DNA of 64,000 nucleotides from Psychrobacter arcticus 273-4 (GCF_000012305.1 NC_007204.1:186001-250000), one strand, 5' to 3'. Positions 19,996 through 33,789 are shown, counted from the stretch's first letter. Numbers and translations are program-made. The notes: a model not told the origin generated them from the sequence alone.

Positions 19996-20441
19996 TAGTC
20001 GCCTTGTGTTTATCAGAAATCATAAATTATATCAGTATGACTTTAACGCAAACAATAGCATTGTCAACCTGCATTATCAGTGCTAATATCGGGCTGTTAT
20101 GACGATATTAAGTGATGATGCTTGATTGAAAAATAGGGAATATTTTTAGGATACTCAAGCGGTATTTGTTACAATATCAGCGTCTATATACTATATACTA
20201 TTTAACTTTCATCTATTTAATAGATTTCAATGACCATTGTTATCAGCCTACCACCGCGTAGCAACAATAATGGTGCGTATATCCTACGCGGTTTTACTTA
20301 CTATTTGATGACATCAACGACGTAAAAGATACCAGCGTCAACGGCAATAGCGCTAGGATAAAGTACTATATCGTCCACCCTGCGTCATATTCTCAATTAT
20401 TACTCATACTTAAAAAATATTACAACAGACAGGAGCGTCAC
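19996..20441 (+). promoter_or_regulatory. Long leader of the class V aminotransferase gene
   Basis: 446-bp gap. A plausible promoter TTGTTA (about 20167) with TATACT 15-17 bp later would give a leader of about 240 nt. The leader contains alternative hairpins, listed separately at 20233-20295. Confidence 0.4.
20233..20295 (+). promoter_or_regulatory. Possible attenuator-like hairpins
   Basis: Perfect 9-bp stem ACCGCGTAG/CTACGCGGT (20253-20261 with 20284-20292) followed by TTTTA, overlapping a second pairing ACCATT/AATGGT (20233-20238 with 20269-20274). The two interleave and cannot both form fully. No leader peptide was identified. Confidence 0.4.
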
Positions 20442-21578
20442 ATGACTGCATTACGTCAAGATATTGATCCAAACGGCTTATTAGAATATTCAGTAGTTTA
20501 TACCGACCGCGCCCTCAATCATATGTCAAAAGCCTTTCAAGAGGTGATGAATGATTTGCTGAGCAATTTAAAGACCGTTTATAACGCTGAAGCAGCGGTT
20601 ATTATTCCAGGTTCTGGCACGTATGGTATGGAAGCAGTCGCCCGTCAACTGACCATTGATGAAGATTGCCTCATCATCCGTAACGGTTGGTTTAGCTATC
20701 GTTGGACGCAAATCTTAGAAAAAGGCAAATTTGCCAAGTCATCTACGGTACTAACGGCTGAGCGTACGGAAGACACTGAAGCGCCAAAACCATTTGCGCC
20801 AGTGGATATCGAAACGGCGGTTGCCAAAATTAAAGAAGATAAATCTGCCATTGTTTATGCGCCGCACGTTGAAACGTCATCTGGTATTATCTTATCAGAA
20901 GAATACATCAAAGCATTGAGTGAAGCAGTACATAGCGTTGGCGGTTTATTGGTCATTGACTGTATTGCTTCAGGTTGTGTGTGGTTAGATATGAAAGAAT
21001 TGGGCATCGATGTGCTTATTAGTGCACCGCAAAAAGGCTGGAGTAGCACGCCATGTGCAGGTCTGGTTATGCTGAGCGCCGCTGCCATCAAAAAAGTAGA
21101 GAGCACTGAATCCAACTGCTTTAGTCTTGATCTAAAGCAATGGTTAACCATCATGCGTGCGTATGAAAACGGTGGTCATGCGTATCATGCAACCATGCCA
21201 ACCGATAGCTTACGTCAATTCCGCGATGCTATCTTAGAGGCAAAAGAGATTGGCTTTGATATATTGCGTGACGCACAATGGGAGCTTGGCAACCGTGTCC
21301 GTAAGGTTCTGACAGATAAAGGTATTGAAAGCGTTGCAGCTGAAGGTTTTGAAGCGCCAGGTGTTGTGGTGTCTTACACTGAGCGTGATGACATGCATAA
21401 AGGTAGTGCTTTCGCTGAAGCCGGATTGCAAATCGCTGCTGGTGTACCGCTAAAAGTGGGTGAGCCTGATAACTTCAAAACTTTCCGTTTAGGTCTATTT
21501 GGTTTGGATAAATTGACAGACATCGACGGTACGGTAGAGCGTTTTGAAAAAGCACTTGATGAAGTGTTAGCAAAATAA
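20442..21578 (+). CDS. Class V aminotransferase (alanine/serine-glyoxylate type)
   Basis: PLP-dependent fold-type I aminotransferase of the alanine-glyoxylate/serine-glyoxylate/phosphoserine group. Cofactor motifs: VIIPGSGTYGMEAVARQL, VIDCIASGCVWLDMKELGID and the Schiff-base lysine K198 in SAPQKGWSSTP. 378 residues. The ATG at 20442 follows GACAGGAGCGTCAC, a strong ribosome-binding site. It is monocistronic with its own terminator, so context does not show the amino donor; exact substrate is open. Confidence 0.85.
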   Translation: MTALRQDIDPNGLLEYSVVYTDRALNHMSKAFQEVMNDLLSNLKTVYNAEAAVIIPGSGTYGMEAVARQLTIDEDCLIIRNGWFSYRWTQILEKGKFAKSSTVLTAERTEDTEAPKPFAPVDIETAVAKIKEDKSAIVYAPHVETSSGIILSEEYIKALSEAVHSVGGLLVIDCIASGCVWLDMKELGIDVLISAPQKGWSSTPCAGLVMLSAAAIKKVESTESNCFSLDLKQWLTIMRAYENGGHAYHATMPTDSLRQFRDAILEAKEIGFDILRDAQWELGNRVRKVLTDKGIESVAAEGFEAPGVVVSYTERDDMHKGSAFAEAGLQIAAGVPLKVGEPDNFKTFRLGLFGLDKLTDIDGTVERFEKALDEVLAK

Positions 21579-21620
21579 TTTGAATGACTCATGCTTTATT
21601 AAGCAATGAGTAATCATATA

Positions 21621-21662
21621 AAAATACTGAACCTCGAATGATGCGAAGTTCAGTATTTTTTT
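21621..21662 (+). terminator. Terminator of the aminotransferase gene
   Basis: Perfect 12-bp stem AAAATACTGAAC/GTTCAGTATTTT (21621-21632 with 21649-21660) and a T run. Confidence 0.9.
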
Positions 21663-21813
21663 ACCCTTTCACTATATTTTATAATATAATGTAATTAAGT
21701 AAATTGATATAGATTCTGGTCTAAATAAAAAAGAGTCGTTTATACGATATTGTTCTTAAATTGAATCCACTACATAAATCTGTTTTTGATAAAAATTGGC
21801 TTAGGTAAATATT

Positions 21814-22251
21814 ATGAGTATACAAATAGACTGGCAGGCATTTACGCCAATCTCCTTAGTAGGCGGTTTAATACTAGGAGTTGCGACTGTTATCCTGCTG
21901 TTAGGTGTTGGTCGTATTGCGGGTATCAGTGGTATTTTTTCAAGCCTGCTCAAACCAAAGCGCGTAGAGATGTGGCAGGTATTATTTATTGCAGGTCTGA
22001 TTATCTCGCCATTATTATATAGTTTGGTTAGACCGCTACCTGATGTCGAAATCAGTACCTCGTTACCTTTATTAATCGGGGCAGGGCTATTGGTTGGTTT
22101 TGGTACACGTATGGGTTCAGGCTGTACCAGCGGACATGGCATTTGTGGTAATGCACGACTATCGCCACGTTCGATGGCGGCGACGGTGACCTTTATGTTT
22201 TTTGGTATTGTGACGGTTTATATCGGTCGACATGTACTAGGGCTGCTGTAA
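21814..22251 (+). CDS. YeeE/YedE family sulfur-transport protein, first half
   Basis: Membrane protein of the YeeE/YedE (PmpA-like) group, thought to import sulfur species such as thiosulfate. 145 residues with about four hydrophobic segments. The diagnostic motif GFGTRMGSGCTSGHGICG (residues about 93-110), with the conserved Cys, is present, followed by LSPRSMAATVTFMFFG. The companion half is 92 bp downstream in the same direction; together they correspond to the two halves of a full-length YeeE. The ATG at 21814 has a weak ribosome-binding site. Confidence 0.88.
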   Translation: MSIQIDWQAFTPISLVGGLILGVATVILLLGVGRIAGISGIFSSLLKPKRVEMWQVLFIAGLIISPLLYSLVRPLPDVEISTSLPLLIGAGLLVGFGTRMGSGCTSGHGICGNARLSPRSMAATVTFMFFGIVTVYIGRHVLGLL

Positions 22252-22343
22252 ATGATTGGCAGTATAGCTAGTAGACAGTGAGTAAATAGACGGCAAAAAC
22301 CGCATTTAATATGATGAATATAAGATAATAGCGAGACACAATA

Positions 22344-22766
22344 ATGCTAAAAAATATAATTGGGTTACTGGCAGGGTTGTTATTCGGCTTCGGACTGTTG
22401 ATATCAGGTATGACCGATCCTGTTAAAGTACAAGGCTTTTTGGACGTATTTGGTGCATGGGATATTTCTCTGGCACTGGTGATGGGTGGTGGTCTAGTGG
22501 TGGCGATTGTCGGTGTACAATTGGCCAAGCGTCAACAGACCAGTTGGATTGGCACGTCAATCGATATGCCAAGCAAAACAGTCATCAATAAGAAGCTGTT
22601 AATCGGCGCGATGTTGTTCGGTATCGGTTGGGGTTTGGTGGGTATTTGCCCAGGACCTGGAATCGTGCTACTTGGCACGGGACAGTGGCAGGCTTATGTC
22701 TTTATCCCAGCGATGATCATTGGGATGCTAATTTATCAATGGCTCGAGCCGAAACTTAATGGATAA
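22344..22766 (+). CDS. YeeE/YedE family sulfur-transport protein, second half
   Basis: 140-residue membrane protein (DUF6691/PmpB-like). Motifs: GLLFGFGLLISGMTDPVKVQGFLD at the N-terminus and GIGWGLVGICPGPGIVLLGTG (conserved Cys in the pore motif) near residue 100. Paired with 21814-22251, presumably one transcript, forming a two-subunit channel. No rhodanese or persulfide dioxygenase gene, which often accompanies such pairs, is adjacent. Confidence 0.88.
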   Translation: MLKNIIGLLAGLLFGFGLLISGMTDPVKVQGFLDVFGAWDISLALVMGGGLVVAIVGVQLAKRQQTSWIGTSIDMPSKTVINKKLLIGAMLFGIGWGLVGICPGPGIVLLGTGQWQAYVFIPAMIIGMLIYQWLEPKLNG

Positions 22767-22801
22767 ATAGTAGGCTTAAACTATCTTAAGCTAAATATGA
22801 A

Positions 22802-22837
22802 AAAGGTCAGCTGACATTCGTTAGGCTGACCCTTTTT
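22802..22837. terminator. Bidirectional terminator
   Basis: AAAAGGTCAGC pairs with GCTGACCCTTTT (one bulged base), A run before and T run after. It serves the converging sulfur-transport and acyl-CoA ligase genes. Confidence 0.8.
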
Positions 22838-22865
22838 TATGAATGATGATTCAAACTATAAAAGC

Positions 22866-24530
22866 CTACTTGGCACTTGCCGTTACTTTAGGCGTTTCGT
22901 GTGCCAAGGATTTGGCCGCTTGGCGCAGTTCAAACTTTTGTACCTTACCGGTGCTGGTCTTTGGGATTTCAGCAAAAATAATATATTTAGGCATTTTAAA
23001 ACTAGCAAGGTGCTGTTTACAATGCGCCATCACATTATCGCGCTGTAAAGTGCTGCCAGCATGAATCTCGATAAATGCCACCGGTACTTCACCCCATTTA
23101 TCATGCGGCGCAGCGACTACAGCACAGCTTTGGATTTCTGGCATTTTATATAGGACGTTTTCGACTTCGATACTAGAGATGTTTTCGCCACCTGAGATGA
23201 TGATGTCTTTAAGCCTGTCCATGATTTTGATATAGCCGTCAGGATATTTAACACCCAAATCACCGGTGCGGAACCAACCATCAGTAAAGGCTTCTTCGGT
23301 GGCCTTACGGCTTTTTAGATAACCTTTCATCACCATATTGCCGCGCAGTGCCAGCTCGCCCATTTCTTTACCATCAGCGGCAACCGGTTCAGTGGTACCT
23401 TGTTTAAACAGCTCAAATCCGCTCATCAAATGTGAGGTCACGCCTTGACGTGATTTTTTCTGCGCGCGCCCAGCGACATCAAGCGTAGCCCATTCTTGTT
23501 GCTCAGCGCAGATGGTGACAGGTCCGTAAACTTCGGTGAGACCATAAACATGAGAGATATGAAAGCCCATGGCTTCCATGGCTGCCAGCATGGTTTCAGA
23601 CGGCGGCGCACCAGCGACCCAGCCCTTAACTTCATGATTGATGGCTTCTTTGTATTCAGGCTTGCCACCGGCAATCATATTATGCACCACAGGCGCTGAG
23701 CAATAATGTGAGACTTTATGTTTGGCAATCAGCTGCAAAATCAAATCAGCGTCAATCTTGCGCAAGCAGACGTTGACACCAGCTCGCTCAGCGATCGTCC
23801 AAGGAAAACACCAACCATTACAATGAAATAATGGCAGCGTCCATAGATACATTGGGTGCTTTGGCATATCCCAATCTAAAATATTGGACACGGCATTAAG
23901 TGTCGCACCGCGGTGATGATAAACCACACCTTTGGGCTTACCAGTGGTGCCAGACGTATAGTTCAGAGCAATTGCATCCCATTCATCTGTTGGTTTTTCC
24001 CAATTATCCAAACTATCAGCGCTGGCGATTAATTCTTCATAACTCATTTGTCCAAAACGCTCGATATCGACCGCTGCATCTGTCGCATGAATAACGATAA
24101 GGTTGGGAAACGTTTCGTCGATCATCTCAGCATGCTCAGCAAACTCGCTGTCTAAAATCAATACTTTGGCTTCTGAGTGTTGTAAGCAAAAGCTGAGCGC
24201 ATTGATATCGAGACGAGTGTTTAACGTACATAGCACGCCACCTGACATGGGCACCCCAAAGGCACATTCGACCATTGCTGGCGTATTCGGCATCATGACC
24301 GCAACCGTGTCATTTTTATCAACACCCAATTTACGTAGACCATCAGCCAGTTGTCTGCAACGATCGTAAGTCTGTTGCCACGTTTGCGTGAGATTATTAT
24401 GTTCTAGGTCGTCATAGATGATAGCCGTTCTGTCAGGATAGACCTGAGCGCTACGAATGATGAAGTCAATAGGGGTAAGCGGTTGATGGTTAGCAGCATT
24501 TTTGCCGAGACCTGTGTGAAAGTCGGTCAT
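22866..24530 (-). CDS. Acyl-CoA synthetase (AMP-forming)
   Basis: Activates a carboxylic acid, probably a medium- or long-chain fatty acid, to acyl-CoA through an acyl-AMP. ANL-superfamily motifs: YTSGTTGKPKGVVYHHRG, VYGLTEVYGP, GWFRTGDLGVKYPDGYIKIMDRLKD, and the C-terminal lysine motif PKTSTGKVQKF. 554 residues, similar to AlkK/FadD-like ligases rather than to acetyl-CoA synthetase. Divergent from the fadH gene, which suggests a joint role in fatty-acid use. Substrate range is not readable from the sequence. Confidence 0.9.
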   Translation of the reverse strand: MTDFHTGLGKNAANHQPLTPIDFIIRSAQVYPDRTAIIYDDLEHNNLTQTWQQTYDRCRQLADGLRKLGVDKNDTVAVMMPNTPAMVECAFGVPMSGGVLCTLNTRLDINALSFCLQHSEAKVLILDSEFAEHAEMIDETFPNLIVIHATDAAVDIERFGQMSYEELIASADSLDNWEKPTDEWDAIALNYTSGTTGKPKGVVYHHRGATLNAVSNILDWDMPKHPMYLWTLPLFHCNGWCFPWTIAERAGVNVCLRKIDADLILQLIAKHKVSHYCSAPVVHNMIAGGKPEYKEAINHEVKGWVAGAPPSETMLAAMEAMGFHISHVYGLTEVYGPVTICAEQQEWATLDVAGRAQKKSRQGVTSHLMSGFELFKQGTTEPVAADGKEMGELALRGNMVMKGYLKSRKATEEAFTDGWFRTGDLGVKYPDGYIKIMDRLKDIIISGGENISSIEVENVLYKMPEIQSCAVVAAPHDKWGEVPVAFIEIHAGSTLQRDNVMAHCKQHLASFKMPKYIIFAEIPKTSTGKVQKFELRQAAKSLAHETPKVTASAK

Positions 24531-27005
<2,475 letters not shown>

Positions 27006-27031
27006 AGTTATTAGAATCAACGTTGTATTGA

Positions 27032-27064
27032 GCGGTGGGGGAGATATCTCTTACCGCCTTTTTT
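27032..27064 (+). terminator. Terminator of fadH
   Basis: GCGGT/ACCGC stem (27032-27036 with 27053-27057) around the palindrome GAGATATCTC, followed by six T. Confidence 0.7.
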
Positions 27065-27123
27065 AATATCTCTCGCTCCTCTGCTTTGAATTCCGTACTA
27101 TAGCTCTGCTTTTTCTTAGTCAT
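27055..27123 (-). pseudogene. IS3-family orfA relic, internally deleted
   Basis: The minus strand from 27123 reads MTKKKQSYSTEFKAE, the usual start of an IS3-family OrfA, then jumps to EREILKKA, which resembles the OrfA C-terminal leucine-zipper end. About 60 middle codons are absent. The relic runs into the fadH terminator. The remaining 27124-27388 holds only A+T-rich promoter sequence for the next gene. Confidence 0.5.
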
Positions 27124-27388
27124 GGTAAACTCATCATCGAGTCGTTAGTTTACCCAGTTTATCTCTACGGTTTCTGCAGCATAGCTCACTTTTAAAAGAT
27201 TGAAAATATAGGGGTGTTGGTGTTTTTGTTTGTAAGTTTTACTTGGAATTGCTATATCTATGCCCTATAAAGAATACGGCTTATGAATAGAGTACTTAAT
27301 AGGTTATTGAGACATAAAATTAAGTGCGAATTATTCATGATTAATAAATTCTATAACCGTATTTTTATAACAGCAAACAAGGCTTTTT

Positions 27389-28492
27389 ATGGCACACGAC
27401 AACTTATTTGAACCCGTAAAAATGGGCACCCAAACTCTAAAAAATCGCATTATTATGGCGCCTTTGACGCGCCTGCGCTCTGTCGAGCCGGGTGATGTTC
27501 CCACTGCTCTAGCGAGTGAGTATTATGCGCAGCGTAGCGGCGCTGGACTGATCATTGCTGAAGCGACCCAGGTGTCTTTTCAAGCAAAAGGTTATGCGGG
27601 CGCGCCTGGTATCCATACTGAAGAGCAGATGACCGCATGGAAAACCATCGTTGATAATGTCCATGCAAAAGGCTGCAAAATCGTGGTACAGCTCTGGCAC
27701 ACGGGTTTGGTTGCACACGAAAGCGTGCAACCTGATGGCAAAGCGCCTATTTCAGCTTCCGATGTTAATGTGGGGGTACGTACGTCACTGCGCGACAGCA
27801 ACAACCAAGCGATTCGCGTTGATGCGACAACGCCACGACCAGCCACGCTTGAGGAAATACAGCAAGTTATTGCTGACTTTGGTCTTGCGACCAAAAATGC
27901 CAAAGAAGCGGGCTTTGATGGCGTAGAGATTCATGGTGCTCATGGTTATCTGTTGCATCAGTTTTGGGTTGAGCATACCAATCAGCGCACTGATGAATAC
28001 GGCGGTAGCCGTGAGAACCGCGCGCGCTTGATGCTGGCTGTGATTGATGCTTGTGTCGATGCATGGGACGCTGACCATGTCGGCATTCGTATTTCACCAC
28101 TTGGTACGTTTAATAATGTGGAAGCGGGCTACAATGAAGACGAAAATATTTGGCTGATTGAGCAGATTAATCAGCGCGGTCTGATGTATCTACATCTTTC
28201 TGAGCCTGATTGGGCCGGTGGTACGCCATATAGTACTGAATTCCGTCAGCGCGTTCGTGAAGCATTTGGACAGATGATTATTGCCGCTGGTGGTTATACC
28301 GCTGAAAAAGCGGAGACAAATATCAAAGATGGCTATATCGATGCGGTTGCTTTTGGTCGTGACTATATTGCCAACCCTGATTTGGCTGAGCGTATTCGCG
28401 AAGGCGCACCGCTCAATGAGCAGCATCCGCAGAGCTTTTATGGTGGCGGGACAGAAGGTTACACCGATTATCCGTTTTTAAACCAAGCATAA
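27389..28492 (+). CDS. nemA: Old yellow enzyme family alkene reductase
   Basis: FMN-dependent NADPH oxidoreductase reducing activated C=C bonds (N-ethylmaleimide-reductase type). Barrel motifs: [58 protein letters not shown] (with the substrate-binding HGAH and the FMN Arg), and [17 protein letters not shown]. 367 residues, as E. coli NemA (365). Single gene; no nemR-like repressor is adjacent. Endogenous substrate unknown. Confidence 0.93.
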   Translation: MAHDNLFEPVKMGTQTLKNRIIMAPLTRLRSVEPGDVPTALASEYYAQRSGAGLIIAEATQVSFQAKGYAGAPGIHTEEQMTAWKTIVDNVHAKGCKIVVQLWHTGLVAHESVQPDGKAPISASDVNVGVRTSLRDSNNQAIRVDATTPRPATLEEIQQVIADFGLATKNAKEAGFDGVEIHGAHGYLLHQFWVEHTNQRTDEYGGSRENRARLMLAVIDACVDAWDADHVGIRISPLGTFNNVEAGYNEDENIWLIEQINQRGLMYLHLSEPDWAGGTPYSTEFRQRVREAFGQMIIAAGGYTAEKAETNIKDGYIDAVAFGRDYIANPDLAERIREGAPLNEQHPQSFYGGGTEGYTDYPFLNQA

Positions 28493-28508
28493 TGGTTTGA
28501 CGGTCAAT

Positions 28509-28548
28509 AAAAGAGCCACCTTGCTATGATTAGCAAGGTGGCTCTTTT
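28509..28548. terminator. Bidirectional terminator after nemA
   Basis: Perfect 18-bp stem AAAAGAGCCACCTTGCTA/TAGCAAGGTGGCTCTTTT with a 4-nt loop, the strongest terminator in the window. Confidence 0.95.
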
Positions 28549-28576
28549 GATGATGTCATTGGTGTTTTTCTCATAC

Positions 28577-28714
28577 TATAGTCGGTGAAAAGTAATATCG
28601 ATACAACACCTACTACTGGTGCAAATTTTTCTGGCTTGCTGTGCCTACGCAGACAGAGGCTGCAAAAAATTTACACCAGCAATACGGTAGCGACTTTAAA
28701 GTATTTCAACTATA
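28577..28714 (+). repeat. 138-bp dispersed repeat, copy 5
   Basis: Full-length plus-orientation copy between convergent nemA and the flavoprotein gene, 34 bp from the latter's stop. Carries CACCTACTACTGG in the left arm where most copies have CACGTACTACTGG, a variant shared with the copy at 42948. Confidence 0.93.
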
Positions 28715-28748
28715 AGTGGCGTTTAAATGTTAGAAAAATCATTTGGCA

Positions 28749-30065
28749 TCAGACAACTTCGCCGCAGACAAAGCCACTTGCCCACGCCCATTGGAAGTTA
28801 TAACCGCCAAGCCAGCCTGTGACATCCAACACTTCACCGATAAAATACAGTCCATCTTGATAATTACTCTGCATGGTTTTCGAGGACACTTCAGCGGTTT
28901 TTATCCCGCCACGTGTGACCTCAGCAGTACGATAGCCTTCGGTGCCAGAGGGTTTAAGCTGCCAGCCATTAAGGGTTTCACCCAGCTCTATCAAGCGCTC
29001 ATCTTTAATATTGGCAAGCTCAGTCTGCTTGATGTCGTCCCACAGGTGGGTCTGTAACGCTACCAACAGTTTTTTGGGCAGCTTGTTACTATCATCGCCG
29101 CTATCGGTATAATCCGCCAATACCGTACGGATGAGCTGTCTTGGATGAGACTTTTTATGCGCAAGTAATAGCGCGGTCATATCGATATCGGGGAGCAAAT
29201 TGATGCTGATGGTTTCGCCAATATGCCAATAGTTTGAAAGCTGTAGCATGGAGGGGCCGGAGAGTCCGCGATGGGTAAATAATAGCGGCAGCTTAAAGGA
29301 GATACGCTCATTACTGGCAATCACAGGGATACTAATACCAGCAAGTGCGCGAATCAGCTCGCCGATTTTATCGGTAAAGGTAAAAGGTACAAGACTGGCA
29401 TCAGTTTGTATAAGCGTATGATTAAATTGCTGTGCTAATGCATAGCCTAAACCACTAGCACCCATGGTTGGAATAGACAAGCCGCCCGTTGCCACCACTA
29501 GTGATTCACAGCGATAGCCTGTTTGCGGCAGATTGGTTTGATTTGCCATATCTTTTTGCTCTTGTTTGTCTTTTTTGCTGAGTGCTTTGGTTGTTGATAA
29601 TTGAAACCGTGCTTTCTTATCGTTTTCGATTGCTTGCACGCTATCAATTTGGGTGTTCAGTCTGACCTGTACGCCTACCGCGGCACACTCATCAAGGAGC
29701 ATAGTCAATATATCTTGTGCCGAATCATCACAAAATAGCTGCCCGTGTTCGCGCTCATGGTAGGGTATTTTATGCTGCTCAACCATACCGATGAATTCCC
29801 AACTCGGGTAGCGACTGAGCGCTGATTTACAAAAATGCGGATTACTACCGATAAAATGTTCAGGCGCAACAAAATAATTGGTAAAGTTACAGCGCCCACC
29901 GCCAGACATGAGGATTTTTTTGCCGGCTTTATTGGCATGGTCTAGCACCAGTACGCGGCGACCACGGCGACCGGCTGTCAGCGCGCAATATAACCCTGAC
30001 GCACCAGCACCAATGATAATGACATCATAATGAGGGTGTTGCGAGGCAGTGCGGTAATTGTCCAT
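28749..30065 (-). CDS. HI0933/YhiN-family flavoprotein
   Basis: FAD-binding oxidoreductase of the HI0933-like family, function unassigned. N-terminal YDVIIIGAGASGLYCALTAGRRGRRVLVLDH, then the family motif KILMSGGGRCNFTN, and C-terminal TRGGIKTAEVSSKTMQS with GLYFIGEVLDVTGWLGGYNFQWAWASG. Start set at the ATG at 30065 because AGGAAC lies 9 bp upstream; the frame continues to 30122. 438 residues. No operon partner. Confidence 0.9.
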   Translation of the reverse strand: MDNYRTASQHPHYDVIIIGAGASGLYCALTAGRRGRRVLVLDHANKAGKKILMSGGGRCNFTNYFVAPEHFIGSNPHFCKSALSRYPSWEFIGMVEQHKIPYHEREHGQLFCDDSAQDILTMLLDECAAVGVQVRLNTQIDSVQAIENDKKARFQLSTTKALSKKDKQEQKDMANQTNLPQTGYRCESLVVATGGLSIPTMGASGLGYALAQQFNHTLIQTDASLVPFTFTDKIGELIRALAGISIPVIASNERISFKLPLLFTHRGLSGPSMLQLSNYWHIGETISINLLPDIDMTALLLAHKKSHPRQLIRTVLADYTDSGDDSNKLPKKLLVALQTHLWDDIKQTELANIKDERLIELGETLNGWQLKPSGTEGYRTAEVTRGGIKTAEVSSKTMQSNYQDGLYFIGEVLDVTGWLGGYNFQWAWASGFVCGEVV

Positions 30066-30447
30066 GGTCGGTGGTTCCTGATTTAAAAAAGGGAAAATAA
30101 GACTCATAAAGCCTGTTTTCATATAAAAAATAGAGATTGGATGATGTCATTTGCAGCGATTGATATCAGGTTGCTATTGTCCACGTTTTATATCAGGTTA
30201 CAAGGATTAAATAGCATTATTGCCACCACATTTTAAAAAATTGCGGCCATAGAATCTGCATTGTTAAACACATTGGTGTGCGATGCAATTGTTGTGATTA
30301 ATGGTTGATGCCTTGCAACCATTCGGCATATTTGTCAAACTGTCTTTGAGTGTCACCATTATGGAAGATGACCCTTACTGCCTGTATCAATCCTCGCTAT
30401 TAGCGATGTTCGTTACAGGTGATAATAATTAAAAAAGGATGAAGCTC
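30066..30447. other. Divergent regulatory region, flavoprotein gene/acs
   Basis: 382 bp. It contains a direct repeat ATATCAGGTT (about 30165 and 30192) and an inverted repeat ATGGTTG/CAACCAT (30301-30307 with 30316-30322), both possible binding sites upstream of acs. I found no sigma-54 (-24/-12) promoter. Confidence 0.35.
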
Positions 30448-32409
<1,962 letters not shown>

Positions 32410-32425
32410 CAGTGTTGGTTCAATA

Positions 32426-32563
32426 TATAGTTGAAATACTTTAAAGTCGCTACCGTATTGCTGGTGTAAATTTTTTGCAGCCTCTGTCTGCGTAGGCACA
32501 GCAAGCAAGAAAAATTTGCACCAGTAGTACGTATTGTATCGATATTACTTTTCACCGACTATA
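32426..32563 (-). repeat. 138-bp dispersed repeat, copy 6
   Basis: Full-length reverse copy between the acs stop and its terminator, so it should lie inside the acs transcript. Its end shows GTATTG where others have GTGTTG. Confidence 0.93.
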
Positions 32564-32607
32564 AATGCGCTAGGCATTTTAAAATTATTGGAAACTAAGG
32601 TATAAAA

Positions 32608-32647
32608 GGTAAAAAGCCATGCTATAAAAGTAGCATGGCTTTTTACC
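32608..32647 (+). terminator. Terminator of acs
   Basis: Perfect 17-bp stem GGTAAAAAGCCATGCTA/TAGCATGGCTTTTTACC (32608-32624 with 32631-32647), 45 bp beyond the repeat. Confidence 0.9.
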
Positions 32648-32699
32648 GAGATATTAAAGTCAGTCTTAAATAAAAGAAATACAAATGTTATCAAGCACT

Positions 32700-32982
32700 G
32701 CTCCGCAAGGAAGAATGAGCTTGTGTATCACCAAGACTATAAAACAAGGTTGACAGCGATCAACGAGATCACACAATATATCGAGCTTGAGTACAATGAG
32801 GAGCGATTAGCAAAGCACTGCTTTGCAGCGACGCAAGACAAGAGCTGTGCTCGCAGTGGAACGAGAATTCAAAAGGGTTTGGGCTATAGATTGCCAAGAC
32901 AGATGTGGTTTGACTTTTATCGTCAAGCTGCGTAACTAAAATCTCCCAAGTTTAGTTGTACGGATTTGACAGCAGGGGTCAG
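32700..32982 (+). pseudogene. IS3-family transposase (orfB) 3' relic with right end
   Basis: Translation gives KNELVYHQDYKTR, then ITQYIELEYNEER and KGLGYRLPRQMWFDFYRQ, the C-terminal part of an IS3-type OrfB (YHxDYxTR and the xxLGYxSP-like segment), ending at the stop at 32933-32935. The flank ends TTGACAGCAGGGGTCA, consistent with an IS3 right inverted repeat. Everything upstream of the last 50 or so codons is gone. A 60-bp in-frame insertion sits at 32807-32866. The rest of the 545-bp gap to pgsA holds no gene. Confidence 0.75.
32807..32866 (+). repeat. 60-bp palindrome-rich insertion in the IS3 relic
   Basis: Splits the expected reading YNEER-IQKGLGY by exactly 20 codons without breaking frame. 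It contains GCAAAGC-ACT-GCTTTGC and GAGC-TGT-GCTC hairpins. A related stretch (AAGCACTGCTCCGCAAGGA) lies at about 32692-32711, just before the relic. It may be a small palindromic element, known from one full copy here. Confidence 0.5.
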
Positions 32983-33108
32983 AATAAAAAGCGCTCGATT
33001 ATCAGAATATACGCTTGGTATAAGATACCTACACAGATGGCATGACGACTTGCCTGAAAAATGCTAAGCTGTCTGCCATTATTAGGTCAATATTAAACTA
33101 GGTTTGCC

Positions 33109-33789
33109 ATGACTGAGAGCACGCATTTGCCTCCGCAGGAGACGTCAAGTACGCAGAGTAACAAGAGTATTTTTAATTTGCCCAACAACCTGACGATTGC
33201 GCGTATTTTGATGATTCCGCTATTCGTGGCAATTGCCTATTGGCCGCCTGCCATGGGGATTGGCATGCCCGCAATCTCAGATAACGTGATTGCTAAGGTT
33301 GGTATGAGTGAGTTTAGCGATAGCTTATTACGTCACTTATTATTAACGGGTGTTTTTATCCTAGCGGCGATTACCGATTGGCTTGATGGCTATTTTGCGC
33401 GTAAGCTCAATGTGGTATCTGCGTTTGGACGCTTTTTGGACCCTGTTGCTGATAAGCTCATGGTCGCAGCCGCGCTGATTATCTTAGTACAATGGCATCC
33501 CAATATTATCATGGCGATAGCCGCAATTGTGATTATCTCGCGTGAAATCGCCGTATCGGCATTGCGTGAATGGATGGCAGAGCTGGGTAAAAGCACCAGT
33601 GTGGCGGTGTCTTATGTAGGTAAACTGAAAACTACTTTTCAGATGATAGCGATTACGGTGCTTTTGTTAAATTGGGAATCGCTTGAAACCATCGGCTATG
33701 TTTTGATGGTAGCAGCAGTGATTTTAACATTATGGTCGATGATGATTTATCTCAAAGCAGCTTGGCCATATCTTAAGCAAAGCGGTTAA
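33109..33789 (+). CDS. pgsA: CDP-diacylglycerol-glycerol-3-phosphate 3-phosphatidyltransferase
   Basis: Membrane enzyme making phosphatidylglycerophosphate, committed step to phosphatidylglycerol and cardiolipin. CDP-alcohol phosphotransferase motif is intact: DWLDGYFARKLNVVSAFGRFLDPVADKL. N-terminal NLPNNLTIARILMIPLFV is typical. 226 residues against 182 in E. coli, owing to a polar N-terminal extension and a short insert near residues 45-75. Downstream come an IS3 end fragment and a 138-bp repeat. Confidence 0.94.
   Translation: MTESTHLPPQETSSTQSNKSIFNLPNNLTIARILMIPLFVAIAYWPPAMGIGMPAISDNVIAKVGMSEFSDSLLRHLLLTGVFILAAITDWLDGYFARKLNVVSAFGRFLDPVADKLMVAAALIILVQWHPNIIMAIAAIVIISREIAVSALREWMAELGKSTSVAVSYVGKLKTTFQMIAITVLLLNWESLETIGYVLMVAAVILTLWSMMIYLKAAWPYLKQSG

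Noticed and set aside
23438-23674. Small frame inside the acyl-CoA ligase gene
   Set aside because: Alternative-frame shadow, no start signal, and the ligase is intact across it.
30066-30447. Sigma-54 promoter for acs, given rpoN in the window
   Set aside because: No GG-N10-GC element with suitable flanks was found.
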